NCBI GenBank assembly: GCA_026989275.1
Contig: JALSJQ010000050.1
Span: 1-36,372, forward strand
Reading direction: 5' to 3'
DNA length: 36,372 nucleotides
DNA from: Albidovulum sp.
GTDB taxonomy: Bacteria; Pseudomonadota; Alphaproteobacteria; Rhodobacterales; Rhodobacteraceae
Part shown: positions 25,127-33,782 of the stretch, piece after piece
Numbering within the stretch: the first letter of the stretch is position 1
Layout of the letters: every line of letters starts with the position of its first letter
Notes under the pieces: generated by a model
What the model was told of the DNA's origin: nothing
Databases searched by the model: none
Seen by the model: the letters and a program-made list of their open reading frames with translations, nothing else
Program-made: the position numbers and the translations under genes

Positions 25127-26984
25127 CGATTTCGATGTGATCGTGGTCGGTGGTGGCCATGCGGGAGTCGAGGCGGCGCATGCTGCCGCACGGATGGGCG
25201 CCGATACGGCCCTCGTCACCCATCGACTCGACAGAATTGGGGAAATGTCCTGCAATCCGGCGATCGGCGGGTTGGGCAAGGGCCACCTCGTGCGCGAGAT
25301 CGATGCGCTGGACGGGCTGATGGGGCGGATCGGCGACAGGGCCGGCATCCATTACCGGCTGCTCAACCGCCGCAAGGGGCCTGCTGTGCAGGGGCCGCGA
25401 GCCCAGCAGGATCGGGCTCTCTACAAGGCGGCGATGCAACAGGAGTTCCATCGCACCCGGAATCTGACCCTGATCGAGGGAGAGGTCACGGACCTGATTG
25501 TCAAAGGAGGTGTCATCGGCGGTGTCATCCTCGAAGAAGGCGAGGCACTTCATGGCAAGGCTGTGGTTCTGACAACCGGAACATTTCTCGGCGGCATCAT
25601 TCATATCGGTGACAGGACCATCACCGGAGGGCGGATGGGAGATCCGGCCTCGAATGCGCTTTCCGCGCGCATTCGCGATTTCGGTCTGCCACTCGGCCGG
25701 CTGAAGACGGGAACACCGCCGCGCCTGCACAGAAACTCGATCCATTGGGATATTCTCGAACCGCAGCCGAGCGAAGATGACCCGGTGATGCTGTCCTTCC
25801 TGAACACGGCGCCCGAAGCGCCCCAGGTCAGCTGTTTCATCACGCACACGAACCCGGCAACTCACGAGATCATCGCGGCCAATCTCGATCGTTCGGCGAT
25901 GTATTCGGGCAGGATCAAGGGTCGCGGGCCGCGATACTGCCCTTCGATCGAAGACAAGGTGGTGCGGTTTGCCGACAAGGAGAGTCACCAGATCTTTCTC
26001 GAACCAGAAGGCCTGACCAGCGATCTTGTTTATCCGAACGGTATTTCCACCTCCTTGCCGGAAGATGTGCAGCTCGCATATGTGCGGACGATCAAGGGGT
26101 TGGAGAAAGCCGAGATCGTCCGGCCGGGCTATGCCATCGAATACGATTATGTCGATCCGCGGGCTCTCAGCCATGACTTGGCCGTGCGCGATCTCGTGGG
26201 TCTTTACCTCGCCGGACAGATCAATGGCACCACGGGCTATGAAGAGGCAGCGGCACAAGGTCTTCTTGCCGGCATCAATGCCGCTCTTCATGCACGAGGA
26301 GAAGCGCCCTTCACCCTTGCTCGGCACGAGAGCTATATCGGCGTGATGGTCGATGATCTCGTTACCCGAGGAGTGACAGAACCCTATCGCATGTTCACTT
26401 CCCGGGCCGAATATCGGTTACATTTGCGTGCCGACAATGCAGATCAGCGTCTTACACCTAAAGGGATCGCTCTGGGGTGTGTCGGACCCGAAAGGGCACA
26501 CCGTTTTGCGCAGAAGATGGAGGCGATCGAGGCGGGGAAAGAGCTGCTCGAATCTCTCGTGCTTGCACCGGATGCCGTCGAAAGGGAGCACCTCCCGATC
26601 AAGAAAGATGGGCGCAAGCGGAACGCTCTCGATCTTCTGACATTTCCCGACATATCGGCCGAGCAGCTGATGAAGATCTGGCCCGAGATCGGAACGCTCT
26701 CTCTGGATGTGCTTGCCCAACTGGAACGGGATGCGCTTTATGCGCATTATGTTCGTCGTCAGATGCAGGAAGCCGAGCGCCTGAAAAGAGAGCAGGAAAA
26801 GCCCATTCCGTCGAATTTTGATTACACTGCCATCCCCGGTCTTTCCAACGAGCTGCGCGAGAAACTGACAACAACCCGGCCTGAAACCTTGGGGCAGGCA
26901 AGCCGTATCGAGGGAATGACCCACGCCGCTCTCACGCTCCTTCTCTTGGCGCTCGAAAAGGTGAGGATGCGAAAATCGGCGTGA
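25119..26984 (+). CDS. mnmG: tRNA uridine-5-carboxymethylaminomethyl modification enzyme MnmG (GidA)
   Basis: FAD-dependent partner of MnmE in tRNA U34 modification. 621 residues. The FAD-binding [19 protein letters not shown] is near residue 8, [23 protein letters not shown] near 45 with a conserved Cys, [13 protein letters not shown] near 87, [22 protein letters not shown] near 370, [12 protein letters not shown] near 425, and a C-terminal helical MnmE-interaction domain. The start is ATG 25119, set by GAGG at 25107–25110; a GTG at 25110 would encode three extra residues. Base composition is less GC-rich than in the neighbours. Its stop overlaps the rsmG start (TGATG). Confidence 0.98.
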   Translation: MKHDFDVIVVGGGHAGVEAAHAAARMGADTALVTHRLDRIGEMSCNPAIGGLGKGHLVREIDALDGLMGRIGDRAGIHYRLLNRRKGPAVQGPRAQQDRALYKAAMQQEFHRTRNLTLIEGEVTDLIVKGGVIGGVILEEGEALHGKAVVLTTGTFLGGIIHIGDRTITGGRMGDPASNALSARIRDFGLPLGRLKTGTPPRLHRNSIHWDILEPQPSEDDPVMLSFLNTAPEAPQVSCFITHTNPATHEIIAANLDRSAMYSGRIKGRGPRYCPSIEDKVVRFADKESHQIFLEPEGLTSDLVYPNGISTSLPEDVQLAYVRTIKGLEKAEIVRPGYAIEYDYVDPRALSHDLAVRDLVGLYLAGQINGTTGYEEAAAQGLLAGINAALHARGEAPFTLARHESYIGVMVDDLVTRGVTEPYRMFTSRAEYRLHLRADNADQRLTPKGIALGCVGPERAHRFAQKMEAIEAGKELLESLVLAPDAVEREHLPIKKDGRKRNALDLLTFPDISAEQLMKIWPEIGTLSLDVLAQLERDALYAHYVRRQMQEAERLKREQEKPIPSNFDYTAIPGLSNELREKLTTTRPETLGQASRIEGMTHAALTLLLLALEKVRMRKSA

Positions 26985-27622
26985 TGTCAGACATGAGCCG
27001 CGATCAGTTCGGTGAGCGATTCGGCGTTTCACATGAAACGCTCGACCGGCTGCGCACCTATGAAACGCTCCTGAGGAAGTGGAATCCGCGGATCAACCTT
27101 GTGGCTCCGAGCACCCTGAAAGATGTCTGGCGACGACATTTTCATGATTCGGCCCAGCTTCTCGCTCTTGCCCCCATGGATGTGCGCGTCTGGGCGGATC
27201 TAGGGAGCGGCGCCGGTTTTCCCGGCCTTGTCCTGGCCATCCTCGCGATGGAAAAGCGACCTGGGGCAAGATTTCATCTTGTCGAATCCGATCGCCGCAA
27301 GGCCGTTTTCCTTAACGAAGCAATTCGCAATACCGGCGCGCCAGCCGATGTTCATGCCGGGAGAATCGAAAGTCTGCTAGCCCTTCGTGCCGACACGTTG
27401 TCGGCGCGCGCGCTTGCCCCGCTGGAAAGGCTCCTGCCGATGGTTCTTCGGCATGGAAAACCCGAAACCGTCGCACTTTTTCTCAAAGGCCGAAATCATC
27501 CGGGAGAAATCGCTTCGGCGTCTAAGCGGTTCGATTTCGATTGCGAGGTGGTGCCAAGCGAAATAGACCCGGAAGGGGTCATCCTGAAAATCCAGCGAGT
27601 GAAGGAGCGGAATCTTGGTTGA
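26984..27622 (+). CDS. rsmG: 16S rRNA (guanine-N7)-methyltransferase RsmG (GidB)
   Basis: Methylates G527 of 16S rRNA (E. coli numbering); loss in other species gives low-level streptomycin resistance. 212 residues from ATG 26984; ATG 26993 is an alternative. The S-adenosylmethionine-binding motif is WADLGSGAGFPGLVLAI near residue 70, with FHLVESDRRKAVFLNEA and the NLVAPSTLKDVWRRHFHDSAQ segment typical of the family. Overlaps mnmG at the 5' end by one base and parA at the 3' end by 8 bases. The second parS site lies in codons 14–19. Confidence 0.96.
   Translation: MSDMSRDQFGERFGVSHETLDRLRTYETLLRKWNPRINLVAPSTLKDVWRRHFHDSAQLLALAPMDVRVWADLGSGAGFPGLVLAILAMEKRPGARFHLVESDRRKAVFLNEAIRNTGAPADVHAGRIESLLALRADTLSARALAPLERLLPMVLRHGKPETVALFLKGRNHPGEIASASKRFDFDCEVVPSEIDPEGVILKIQRVKERNLG
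27025..27040 (+). promoter_or_regulatory. parS site 2 (ParB binding), inside rsmG
   Basis: CGTTTCACATGAAACG: the 14-base core GTTTCACATGAAAC is one base from GTTTCACGTGAAAC. It lies in the early coding region of rsmG. Confidence 0.8.
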
Positions 27623-28415
27623 CAGACCGCCTGCCACGATCGCGATCGCCAATCAGAAAGGAGGGGTTGGCAAGACGACCACGGCAATCAATCTCGGTGC
27701 GGCTCTCGCCATGCGGGGAGTGCGTACGCTCATCATAGACCTTGATCCTCAAGGAAACGCCTCCACGGGCCTTGGCATCGCCAATGAGGCGCGGGAAAGC
27801 ACGAGTCACGATCTGCTTGCCGGCATGGAAGTGGAGCCGCTGGAAACGGGAATCGAGCACCTTTCCATTGTCCCTGCCACCGCCGATCTCAGCTCGATCG
27901 ATGTGGAGCTTGCCGATGATGCCCGCCGAGCCGTTCGGCTTCGCGAGGCCTTGGGTCGTGTTTCACGTGAAACGGATGTGGTTCTGATCGATTGTCCTCC
28001 CTCGCTCAATCTCCTTACTGTCAATGCGATGGTGGCGGCCAATTCGGTTCTCGTGCCGCTGCAGTGCGAATTCTTCGCGCTCGAGGGGCTTTCGCAGCTT
28101 CTGTTGACGGTTCGCGAGATTCGAAGGACCATCAGCCCCAGGCTGCGGATCGAGGGGGTGGTGCTGACCATGTATGACAAGCGCAACAACCTTTCACGGC
28201 AGGTCGAAAGGGATGCCCGGGAATATCTTGAGGATCTCGTTTTCAGAACGGTCATTCCGCGCAATGTCCGGGTGAGCGAAGCGCCGTCCTTCGCCAGGCC
28301 GGTGGTCCTCTATGATCCCCGAAGCGCAGGAGCAAAGGCATACTTCGATCTTGCGCAGGAATTCCTGACGCGGATCGACATGGCGGGAGCGAAGCATGAC
28401 ACGGAAGACGCATAA
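27615..28415 (+). CDS. parA: chromosome partitioning ATPase ParA (Soj)
   Basis: Deviant-Walker ATPase that, with ParB, segregates origins. 266 residues. The deviant Walker A NQKGGVGKTTTAINL is near residue 14, DLDPQGNAS follows, VVLIDCPPSLNLLT is Walker B, and the tail has VLYDPRSAGAKAYFDLAQEF. Translation starts at TTG 27615, supported by GGAG at 27604–27607 seven bases upstream; no ATG is suitably placed. It overlaps the rsmG end by 8 bp and parB by 20 bp. A perfect parS core is inside the gene. Confidence 0.97.
   Translation: MVDRPPATIAIANQKGGVGKTTTAINLGAALAMRGVRTLIIDLDPQGNASTGLGIANEARESTSHDLLAGMEVEPLETGIEHLSIVPATADLSSIDVELADDARRAVRLREALGRVSRETDVVLIDCPPSLNLLTVNAMVAANSVLVPLQCEFFALEGLSQLLLTVREIRRTISPRLRIEGVVLTMYDKRNNLSRQVERDAREYLEDLVFRTVIPRNVRVSEAPSFARPVVLYDPRSAGAKAYFDLAQEFLTRIDMAGAKHDTEDA
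27959..27974 (+). promoter_or_regulatory. parS site 3 (ParB binding, perfect core), inside parA
   Basis: TGTTTCACGTGAAACG: the 14-base palindromic core GTTTCACGTGAAAC is perfect. It encodes VSRET in ParA. Confidence 0.92.
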
Positions 28416-29301
28416 GGGGCTGGGCCGCGGGCTCGGAGCGCTGATCGGGGATGCCGGCTCGCTGGTGGAAGAGGGGATGCCCGCCGACCTTGTTCGGGCG
28501 GAGCAAAGCCTGCCGATCGAGGTGCTGCATCCGAACCCGCATCAGCCGCGCCGGAGGTTTTCGGATGAGGAGTTGTCCGAGCTGGCCGCCTCGATCCGGG
28601 AACACGGTATCCTTCAGCCGATCATCGTGCGCCCCGATCCGCAGAGAAGCGGGGAATTCCAGATCGTGGCCGGGGAGCGCCGCTGGCGGGCGGCACAGCA
28701 GGCCCAGCTTCACGAAGTGCCGGTAATCATCCGCGAACTCGATGACCAGAAGGTGATGGAAATCGCCCTGGTCGAAAACATTCAGCGCAGCGATCTCAGT
28801 CCCATGGAGGAAGCCGCCGCCTATCGCGCCCTGATCGACCGGCATGGCTATTCTCAGGAGGCGCTGGGAAAGATCGTCGGCAAGAGTCGCAGCCATGTTG
28901 CCAACACCATCCGCCTTCTCTCGTTGCCGGAAGAGGTGCAGGATCTGGTCGAGCGGGGCAAGCTCGGGGCCGGTCATGCGCGCGCGCTCATCGGCCACCC
29001 GGAGGCTGTGAAGCTGGCCCGCAGGATCGTTGCCGAAGGGTTGACCGCGCGCGATGCGGAAAGGCTCGCGAAACGGGAGGTGCAGGGCAAGGGTTCCTCG
29101 CGGAAAATCCGCCGGAAGTGGGAAAAGGACGCCGACACCCTGGCACTCGAGGAGGATCTTTCGGCAGCCCTGCGTCGAAGGGTGCGGATCGACCATGACC
29201 CGGCCACGGGCCGCGGACGTCTCGTTCTCGAATATGCCTCGCTCGAGGATCTGGATGATCTGTGCGCCTTGCTGACGACGGCCGGCCTGTCACGAGGATG
29301 A
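28396..29301 (+). CDS. parB: chromosome partitioning protein ParB (Spo0J)
   Basis: parS-binding CTP switch that spreads on DNA and activates ParA. 301 residues. The N terminus is KGLGRGLGALIGD, the ParA-stimulating motif; the ParB/Srx domain contains PNPHQPRRRF, Box I-type HGILQPIIV and Box II GERRWRAAQ, and ALVENIQRSDLSPMEEA; then comes the helix-turn-helix for parS (GYSQEALGKIVGKSRSHVANTIRLL), and the C-terminal dimerisation domain RGRLVLEYASLEDLDDL. GGGAG at 28385–28389 is six bases before the ATG. Three target sites lie within 3.3 kb upstream. Confidence 0.98.
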   Translation: MTRKTHKGLGRGLGALIGDAGSLVEEGMPADLVRAEQSLPIEVLHPNPHQPRRRFSDEELSELAASIREHGILQPIIVRPDPQRSGEFQIVAGERRWRAAQQAQLHEVPVIIRELDDQKVMEIALVENIQRSDLSPMEEAAAYRALIDRHGYSQEALGKIVGKSRSHVANTIRLLSLPEEVQDLVERGKLGAGHARALIGHPEAVKLARRIVAEGLTARDAERLAKREVQGKGSSRKIRRKWEKDADTLALEEDLSAALRRRVRIDHDPATGRGRLVLEYASLEDLDDLCALLTTAGLSRG

Positions 29302-29329
29302 AGCCGTTGTCGGGCTCGGCAAGGATCGA

Positions 29330-30499
29330 TCACGCCAGGACCTGCACGAGAAGAGAGTCGAGCAGGAGCCATCCGCGCCGCGTCGCCCGCATCCGGTCAC
29401 CTTCGATCGCGAACAACCCTTGCCGCGCCAGTTCGGAAAGCCTTTCCTGATCTAGAAGATCCGCATCGAGCGCCCGCAGCCGGGAGAGGGAGATGCCCTG
29501 CCGCGTGCGCAGGCCCATGAGCAGGTATTCGAGGGCGCTGTCTTTCGGGGCGATGGGCTGCCGGCAGGCCTCGCCATGTCCCAGGCGCTTTAGCTGGGCG
29601 AGCCACTCCTCCGGCTGCCGGATCTCCTCGGTGGCAAACCGGGTGCCAGCCGAATGCATGCGCCCATGCGCTCCGGGACCGATGCCGAGGTAATCTCCCA
29701 GCCGCCAATAGAGCATGTTGTGCCGCGATTCCTGCCCGGGCTCGGCGTGATTGGAGATTTCGTAGGCCGGCAAGCCGGCGGCGTCGCAAAGTTCCTGGGT
29801 CAGGAGATACATCTCGGCTGCGGTCTCTTCGTCCGGGAGTCCCTCGAGCCGCCCGGCCTTGGCCCGCCGGCCGAAAGCGGTGCCGGGCTCGATCGTCAGC
29901 TGGTAGAGCGAGAGGTGTCCGCCGGCTAGGGCCAGGGCCTGCCGCAGTTCGGCTTTCCACGCTGCGGGTGTCTGGTGCTGGCGTGCATAGATGAGGTCGA
30001 AACTGTAGCGCTGGAAGATGGTGGCGGCCGTGTCGATGGCCGCCCGTGCTTCGGCCGCATCGTGCAACCGGCCGAGCCAGCGAAGATCGGCATCGTTCAA
30101 TGCCTGAACGCCGATGGAAATCCGGTTGACGCCGCCTGCGCGGTAGCCGGCAAACTTCTGCGCTTCGACGGAGCTCGGATTGGCTTCGAGCGTCACTTCA
30201 AGATCGGCTGCCAGTCGCCAGCTTTTCGCGATCTTTTCGAGAATGGCGGATACGGTGGCCGGAGACATCAGGCTCGGTGTGCCCCCTCCGAAGAACACCG
30301 ACACGACCTCGCGGTCTGAAGTTTCCCCCGCCGCCCTTTCGAGAGCCTGCAGATAGGCGCGGCACCAGTCTTCTTCGTCGACATGGCGGACGACATGACT
30401 GTTGAAGTCGCAATAGGGACACTTGGCGGCACAAAAGGGCCAGTGGATGTAGATGCCGAAATCGCCGCTTTCGTCGGCAGGGAGAGGGGGAAGGGTCAT
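29330..30499 (-). CDS. hemW: HemW, radical SAM haem chaperone family protein
   Basis: HemN-like radical SAM protein now regarded as a haem chaperone, not a coproporphyrinogen oxidase. 389 residues. The radical SAM cluster motif CxxxCxxC is CAAKCPYC near residue 23, followed by [10 protein letters not shown] near 70. The HNxxYW haem-binding motif of HemW (HNMLYW) is present near residue 260, which separates it from true HemN. ATG 30499 overlaps the rdgB stop by four bases; the longer open frame to 30772 lies inside rdgB and is not family-like. Last gene of the rph–rdgB–hemW operon, convergent with parB at a distance of 28 bp. Confidence 0.95.
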   Translation of the reverse strand: MTLPPLPADESGDFGIYIHWPFCAAKCPYCDFNSHVVRHVDEEDWCRAYLQALERAAGETSDREVVSVFFGGGTPSLMSPATVSAILEKIAKSWRLAADLEVTLEANPSSVEAQKFAGYRAGGVNRISIGVQALNDADLRWLGRLHDAAEARAAIDTAATIFQRYSFDLIYARQHQTPAAWKAELRQALALAGGHLSLYQLTIEPGTAFGRRAKAGRLEGLPDEETAAEMYLLTQELCDAAGLPAYEISNHAEPGQESRHNMLYWRLGDYLGIGPGAHGRMHSAGTRFATEEIRQPEEWLAQLKRLGHGEACRQPIAPKDSALEYLLMGLRTRQGISLSRLRALDADLLDQERLSELARQGLFAIEGDRMRATRRGWLLLDSLLVQVLA

Positions 30500-31116
30500 G
30501 AATCTGCCAGAAGCGCCGCCTTGAGCCTGGCAAAGGCGACGGCACGATGACTCATTGCATGCTTGCGTGCCGGGTCCATCTCGCCGAAGGTCTCCCTTTC
30601 GCCGTCGGGCAGGAAGATCGGGTCGTAGCCGAACCCCCGGTCGCCTCGCGGCGGCCAGACGATCCGCCCCTTCACCTCGCCTTCGAAAAGGGCACAATCG
30701 CCGTCGGGCCAGGCCAGCGCCAGAGCGCAGACGAACCGCGCCCTCCACGGCTCCGGCGCTTCTCTCTCGCACAGGGCGCCGTGAACCCGGGCCATCGCAT
30801 GGCGGAAATCCCGCCCCGCACCGGTTTCGGCCCAGCGGGCGCTGTAGATGCCGGGCTGCCCGTCGAGAGCCGCCACCTCGAGGCCGCTGTCATCGGCAAG
30901 TGCCGGCAGTTCCGCGACGCCAGCGACATGAAGCGCCTTCAGCCGCGCATTGCCGGCGAAGCTCGTCTCGGTTTCTTCCGGGTCGGAAATACCGAGATCG
31001 GGCGCGGCCAGTACCTCGACCCGCCAGGGCGCGAGCAGGGCGGCGATCTCGCGGATCTTGCCGCGGTTGTGCGAAGCGATGACGAGCTTCTCCCCCTTGC
31101 CGAGCCGCCGCGTCAT
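30496..31116 (-). CDS. rdgB: XTP/dITP diphosphatase (RdgB/HAM1 family)
   Basis: Removes deaminated purine nucleotides (XTP, dITP) from the pool to prevent their incorporation into DNA. 206 residues. The N-terminal [14 protein letters not shown], the catalytic region [16 protein letters not shown], and [20 protein letters not shown] with AMSHRAVAF near the C terminus are the family signatures. It is translationally coupled at both ends by ATGA overlaps (rph at 31113 and hemW at 30496). Confidence 0.97.
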   Translation of the reverse strand: MTRRLGKGEKLVIASHNRGKIREIAALLAPWRVEVLAAPDLGISDPEETETSFAGNARLKALHVAGVAELPALADDSGLEVAALDGQPGIYSARWAETGAGRDFRHAMARVHGALCEREAPEPWRARFVCALALAWPDGDCALFEGEVKGRIVWPPRGDRGFGYDPIFLPDGERETFGEMDPARKHAMSHRAVAFARLKAALLADS

Positions 31117-31829
31117 CGGCCGACCGCCTCCCGCTGTGCGGCCACGAGCTCCGAGATGCCCTTCTCCGCCAGATCGAGCAGAGTGTCGAGTTCGGCGCGC
31201 GAGAAGGTCGCCCCTTCGGCCGAAGCCTGCACCTCGACGAGCCCGCCCCGACCGGTCATGACGAAATTGGCGTCGGTCGCCGCTTCGCTGTCCTCGGCAT
31301 AGTCGAGATCGAGCACCGGCTGCCCGGCGTAGATCCCGGCGGAAATCGCCGCCACATGATCGATCATCGGATCACCCGTGACCTCCCCGGCCCGGACGAG
31401 CCTGTCCACCGCCAGCCGCAGGGCGACCCAGCCGCCGGTGATCGAGGCACAGCGCGTGCCGCCATCGGCCTGCAGCACGTCGCAATCGATGGTGATCTGC
31501 CGCTCCCCGAGGGCGGACCGGTCAATGGCGGCGCGCAGGGATCTTCCTATAAGTCTTTGAATTTCCTGAGTTCTTCCGCTCTGTTTTCCGCTTGCCGCCT
31601 CGCGGCGATTGCGCGTGGTCGTGGCCCGGGGCAGCATGCCGTATTCCGCCGTCACCCAGCCGAGGCCGGAGCCGCGGAGAAAGGAGGGGGTTCTTTCCTC
31701 GATGGTGGCGGTGCACAGCACATGGGTATTGCCCATGCGGATGAGGCAGGAGCCCTCGGCATGCATGGTCACGCCGGTTTCGATTGAAACCGGGCGAATC
31801 TGATCTAGATTTCTTCCTGATGGGCGCAT
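31113..31829 (-). CDS. rph: ribonuclease PH
   Basis: Phosphorolytic 3'-5' exoribonuclease that trims tRNA 3' ends and takes part in rRNA turnover. 238 residues. Segments [67 protein letters not shown] and [21 protein letters not shown] are near-invariant in the family. It starts at ATG 31829 and diverges from hrcA across about 115 bp, with the order rph–rdgB–hemW opposite hrcA–grpE, common in alphaproteobacteria. Confidence 0.98.
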   Translation of the reverse strand: MRPSGRNLDQIRPVSIETGVTMHAEGSCLIRMGNTHVLCTATIEERTPSFLRGSGLGWVTAEYGMLPRATTTRNRREAASGKQSGRTQEIQRLIGRSLRAAIDRSALGERQITIDCDVLQADGGTRCASITGGWVALRLAVDRLVRAGEVTGDPMIDHVAAISAGIYAGQPVLDLDYAEDSEAATDANFVMTGRGGLVEVQASAEGATFSRAELDTLLDLAEKGISELVAAQREAVGR

Positions 31830-31944
31830 GATGCTATCCTTTCGTTGCCGTCAGATAGGCCGCCTGCACCGGCGAGTAAAGGCTTGTGCCCCTTCCGCTC
31901 GATTGACGGCAGGCCTGCGCGCCCCTAAGGCTCAGGAGGTGCAG

Positions 31945-33021
31945 ATGGCGAGAGACATGAGCAACACCCGCGAGCTTCTCGAAGCGATGGACATGCGGAC
32001 CCGCGAGGTCTTCCGCCGGGTCGTCGAGAGCTATCTCGACACCGGCGCCCCGGTCGGCTCGCGCACGCTTTCGAAGCAGTTGCCGCTCAAGGCCTCGCCC
32101 GCCACCATCCGCAACGTGATGCAGGATCTCGAGGAGATGGGCCTGCTCGAAAGCCCCCATGTCTCGGCGGGGCGGCTGCCGACCGAGCGCGGCCTGCGGC
32201 TCTTCGTCGATGCCCTGCTCGAAGTGGGAGAGATCGCGCCGGAAGATCGCGAAGCCATCGATGCTTCCGTCGGCTACAACGGCGAGGATCTCTCGGTGCT
32301 GCTCGATCGGGCGAGCGAAGCGCTCTCCGCCGTCACCCACGGCGCCAGTCTCGTGCTCGCGCCCCGGATCGAGGCGCCGATCCGCGAGGTGCAGGTGGTG
32401 CCGCTTTCGGGGGACGACGCCCTCCTGGTCATCGTCACCGAAGACGGCCAGGTCGAGAACCGCCTTTTCCGGATGCCGCAGGGGCTCTCTCCGGCCGGGC
32501 TCGAACAGGCGGCCAATTTCGTCAACAGCATCGCCCGCGGCCGCACGATCGCCGAGCTGCGCCGCGTCATCGAGCAGGAAATCGCCCGCCATCGCAGCGA
32601 GCTCGACAACCTTGCCCGCCAGCTGGTCGAGGCCGGGCTCGCCGTCTGGCAGCACGACGAGGATCATGAAGAGCGGCTGATCGTCCGGGGCCAGGCCAAT
32701 CTTCTCGACGATGCGGACATGCTGGCCAATCTCGACCGCGTGCGGGAGCTGTTCGAGGATCTGGAGAAGAAGCGCGACATCGTCGAATTCCTCGAGCTGG
32801 CCGAACAGGGCGAGGGGGTGCGGATCTTCATCGGCTCCGAGAACAAACTTTTTTCGCTTTCGGCTTCATCTCTCGTGGTTTCCCCCTATATGAACGCTGA
32901 TCGCAAGATTGTCGGGGCCGTGGGGGTGATCGGCCCGAGGCGGCTCAACTACGGCCGGATCCTGCCGATCATCGACTACACGGCCCAGCTGGTTGGCCGG
33001 ATCGTCTCCGGCCGATCGTGA
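31945..33021 (+). CDS. hrcA: heat-inducible transcription repressor HrcA
   Basis: Represses chaperone operons by binding CIRCE operators; activity depends on GroEL. 358 residues. The winged-helix DNA-binding part is REVFRRVVESYLDTGAPVGSRTLSK with ASPATIRNVMQDLEEMGLL (residues 20–75), then HVSAGRLPTERGLRLFVD, and the C-terminal IGSENKLFSLSASSLVVSPY and GVIGPRRLNYGRILPIIDY. AGGAGGT at 31934–31940 fixes the start at 31945. I do not see a CIRCE element (TTAGCACTC-N9-GAGTGCTAA) in the upstream 115 bp. It is followed by grpE after 14 bp. Confidence 0.97.
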   Translation: MARDMSNTRELLEAMDMRTREVFRRVVESYLDTGAPVGSRTLSKQLPLKASPATIRNVMQDLEEMGLLESPHVSAGRLPTERGLRLFVDALLEVGEIAPEDREAIDASVGYNGEDLSVLLDRASEALSAVTHGASLVLAPRIEAPIREVQVVPLSGDDALLVIVTEDGQVENRLFRMPQGLSPAGLEQAANFVNSIARGRTIAELRRVIEQEIARHRSELDNLARQLVEAGLAVWQHDEDHEERLIVRGQANLLDDADMLANLDRVRELFEDLEKKRDIVEFLELAEQGEGVRIFIGSENKLFSLSASSLVVSPYMNADRKIVGAVGVIGPRRLNYGRILPIIDYTAQLVGRIVSGRS

Positions 33022-33035
33022 ACGGGAGTGAAGGA

Positions 33036-33695
33036 ATGAGCGAAGATCGCAAGGAAGAGGGCCTCTCGAAGGAGGAGCGCAACGCCATGGCGGCAGCCGA
33101 GGCGGCGGCGCTCGAGGCCGGGAGAGGCGGGAAAGACGAGGGCGACAAGGCCGAAGCCGGCCCTGACGCCGAGGCGGAACAGAGGTCGGACATGCCGGAC
33201 ATCGCAGCGCTCGAAGCCGAGCGCGACGAACTCAGGGACCGGCTTCTGCGCGCGCTTGCCGAGATCGAGAACTTGCGCAAGCGCGCCGAGCGCGAGCGCC
33301 GCGAAGCACTGCAATATGGCGGCACGCGGCTCGCGCGGGACATTCTCTCGGTCTATGACAACCTCACCCGTGCCCTCTCCCTGGTGACCGAGGAGCAACG
33401 CAAGGCCGCCGAGGCCTTCATCGAGGGGATCGAGCTGACGCGCCGCGAGCTGCTCAGCACCCTCGAGCGTCACGACATCGTGCGGATCTCTCCCGAGAAG
33501 GGCGAGGATTTCGATCCCGATCACCACGAGGCCATGTTCGAGGCTCCGGTGCCCGGCACCGAACAGGGCAAGGTGATCGAGGTCATGCGCGAAGGCTTCA
33601 GAATCGGCGACCGGCTCCTGCGCCCGGCGCAGGTCGGCGTCTCGGCCAGAGCGCCGGCGCCGAGCGAAGCGGCCACGGAAGAAAACGAAAGCTGA
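33036..33695 (+). CDS. grpE: nucleotide exchange factor GrpE
   Basis: Dimeric exchange factor for DnaK. 219 residues. The acidic N terminus is followed by a long coiled coil (IAALEAERDELRDRLLRALAEIENLRKRAERERREA, roughly 55–95) and the C-terminal four-helix/β-wing region (GIELTRRELLSTLERHDIVRISPEKGEDFDPDHHEAMFE). ATG 33036 has GGGAG at 33024–33028, seven bases upstream; an in-frame GTG at 33018 overlaps the hrcA stop and is the alternative. dnaK/dnaJ are not in the window. Confidence 0.95.
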   Translation: MSEDRKEEGLSKEERNAMAAAEAAALEAGRGGKDEGDKAEAGPDAEAEQRSDMPDIAALEAERDELRDRLLRALAEIENLRKRAERERREALQYGGTRLARDILSVYDNLTRALSLVTEEQRKAAEAFIEGIELTRRELLSTLERHDIVRISPEKGEDFDPDHHEAMFEAPVPGTEQGKVIEVMREGFRIGDRLLRPAQVGVSARAPAPSEAATEENES

Positions 33696-33748
33696 TCTTT
33701 CCCGACGGCCGCAACGGGCGGCAGGCAGGGCCGGAAGGGACGTGGCGG

Positions 33749-33778
33749 CGGCCCCGGATCTCTCCGGGGCCGCTTTCT
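33749..33778. terminator. terminator between convergent grpE and mutS
   Basis: Ten-bp perfect stem GCGGCCCCGG / CCGGGGCCGC with a 6-base loop (ATCTCT), followed by TTTC. It lies in the 87-bp space between the two convergent stop codons. The T-run is short, so strength is uncertain. Confidence 0.65.
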
Positions 33779-33782
33779 GGTC

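Noticed and set aside
23727-26327. Long leftward open frame (over 860 codons) antisense to mnmE and mnmG
   Set aside because: The rightward genes are highly conserved; the antisense frame is a by-product of codon bias and has no recognisable domain.
31774-31793. Inverted repeat CCGGTTTC-GATT-GAAACCGG as a fourth parS site
   Set aside because: The centre is GATT rather than ACGTGA, and the segment encodes the invariant RNase PH sequence RPVSIETG, so the symmetry is probably coincidental.
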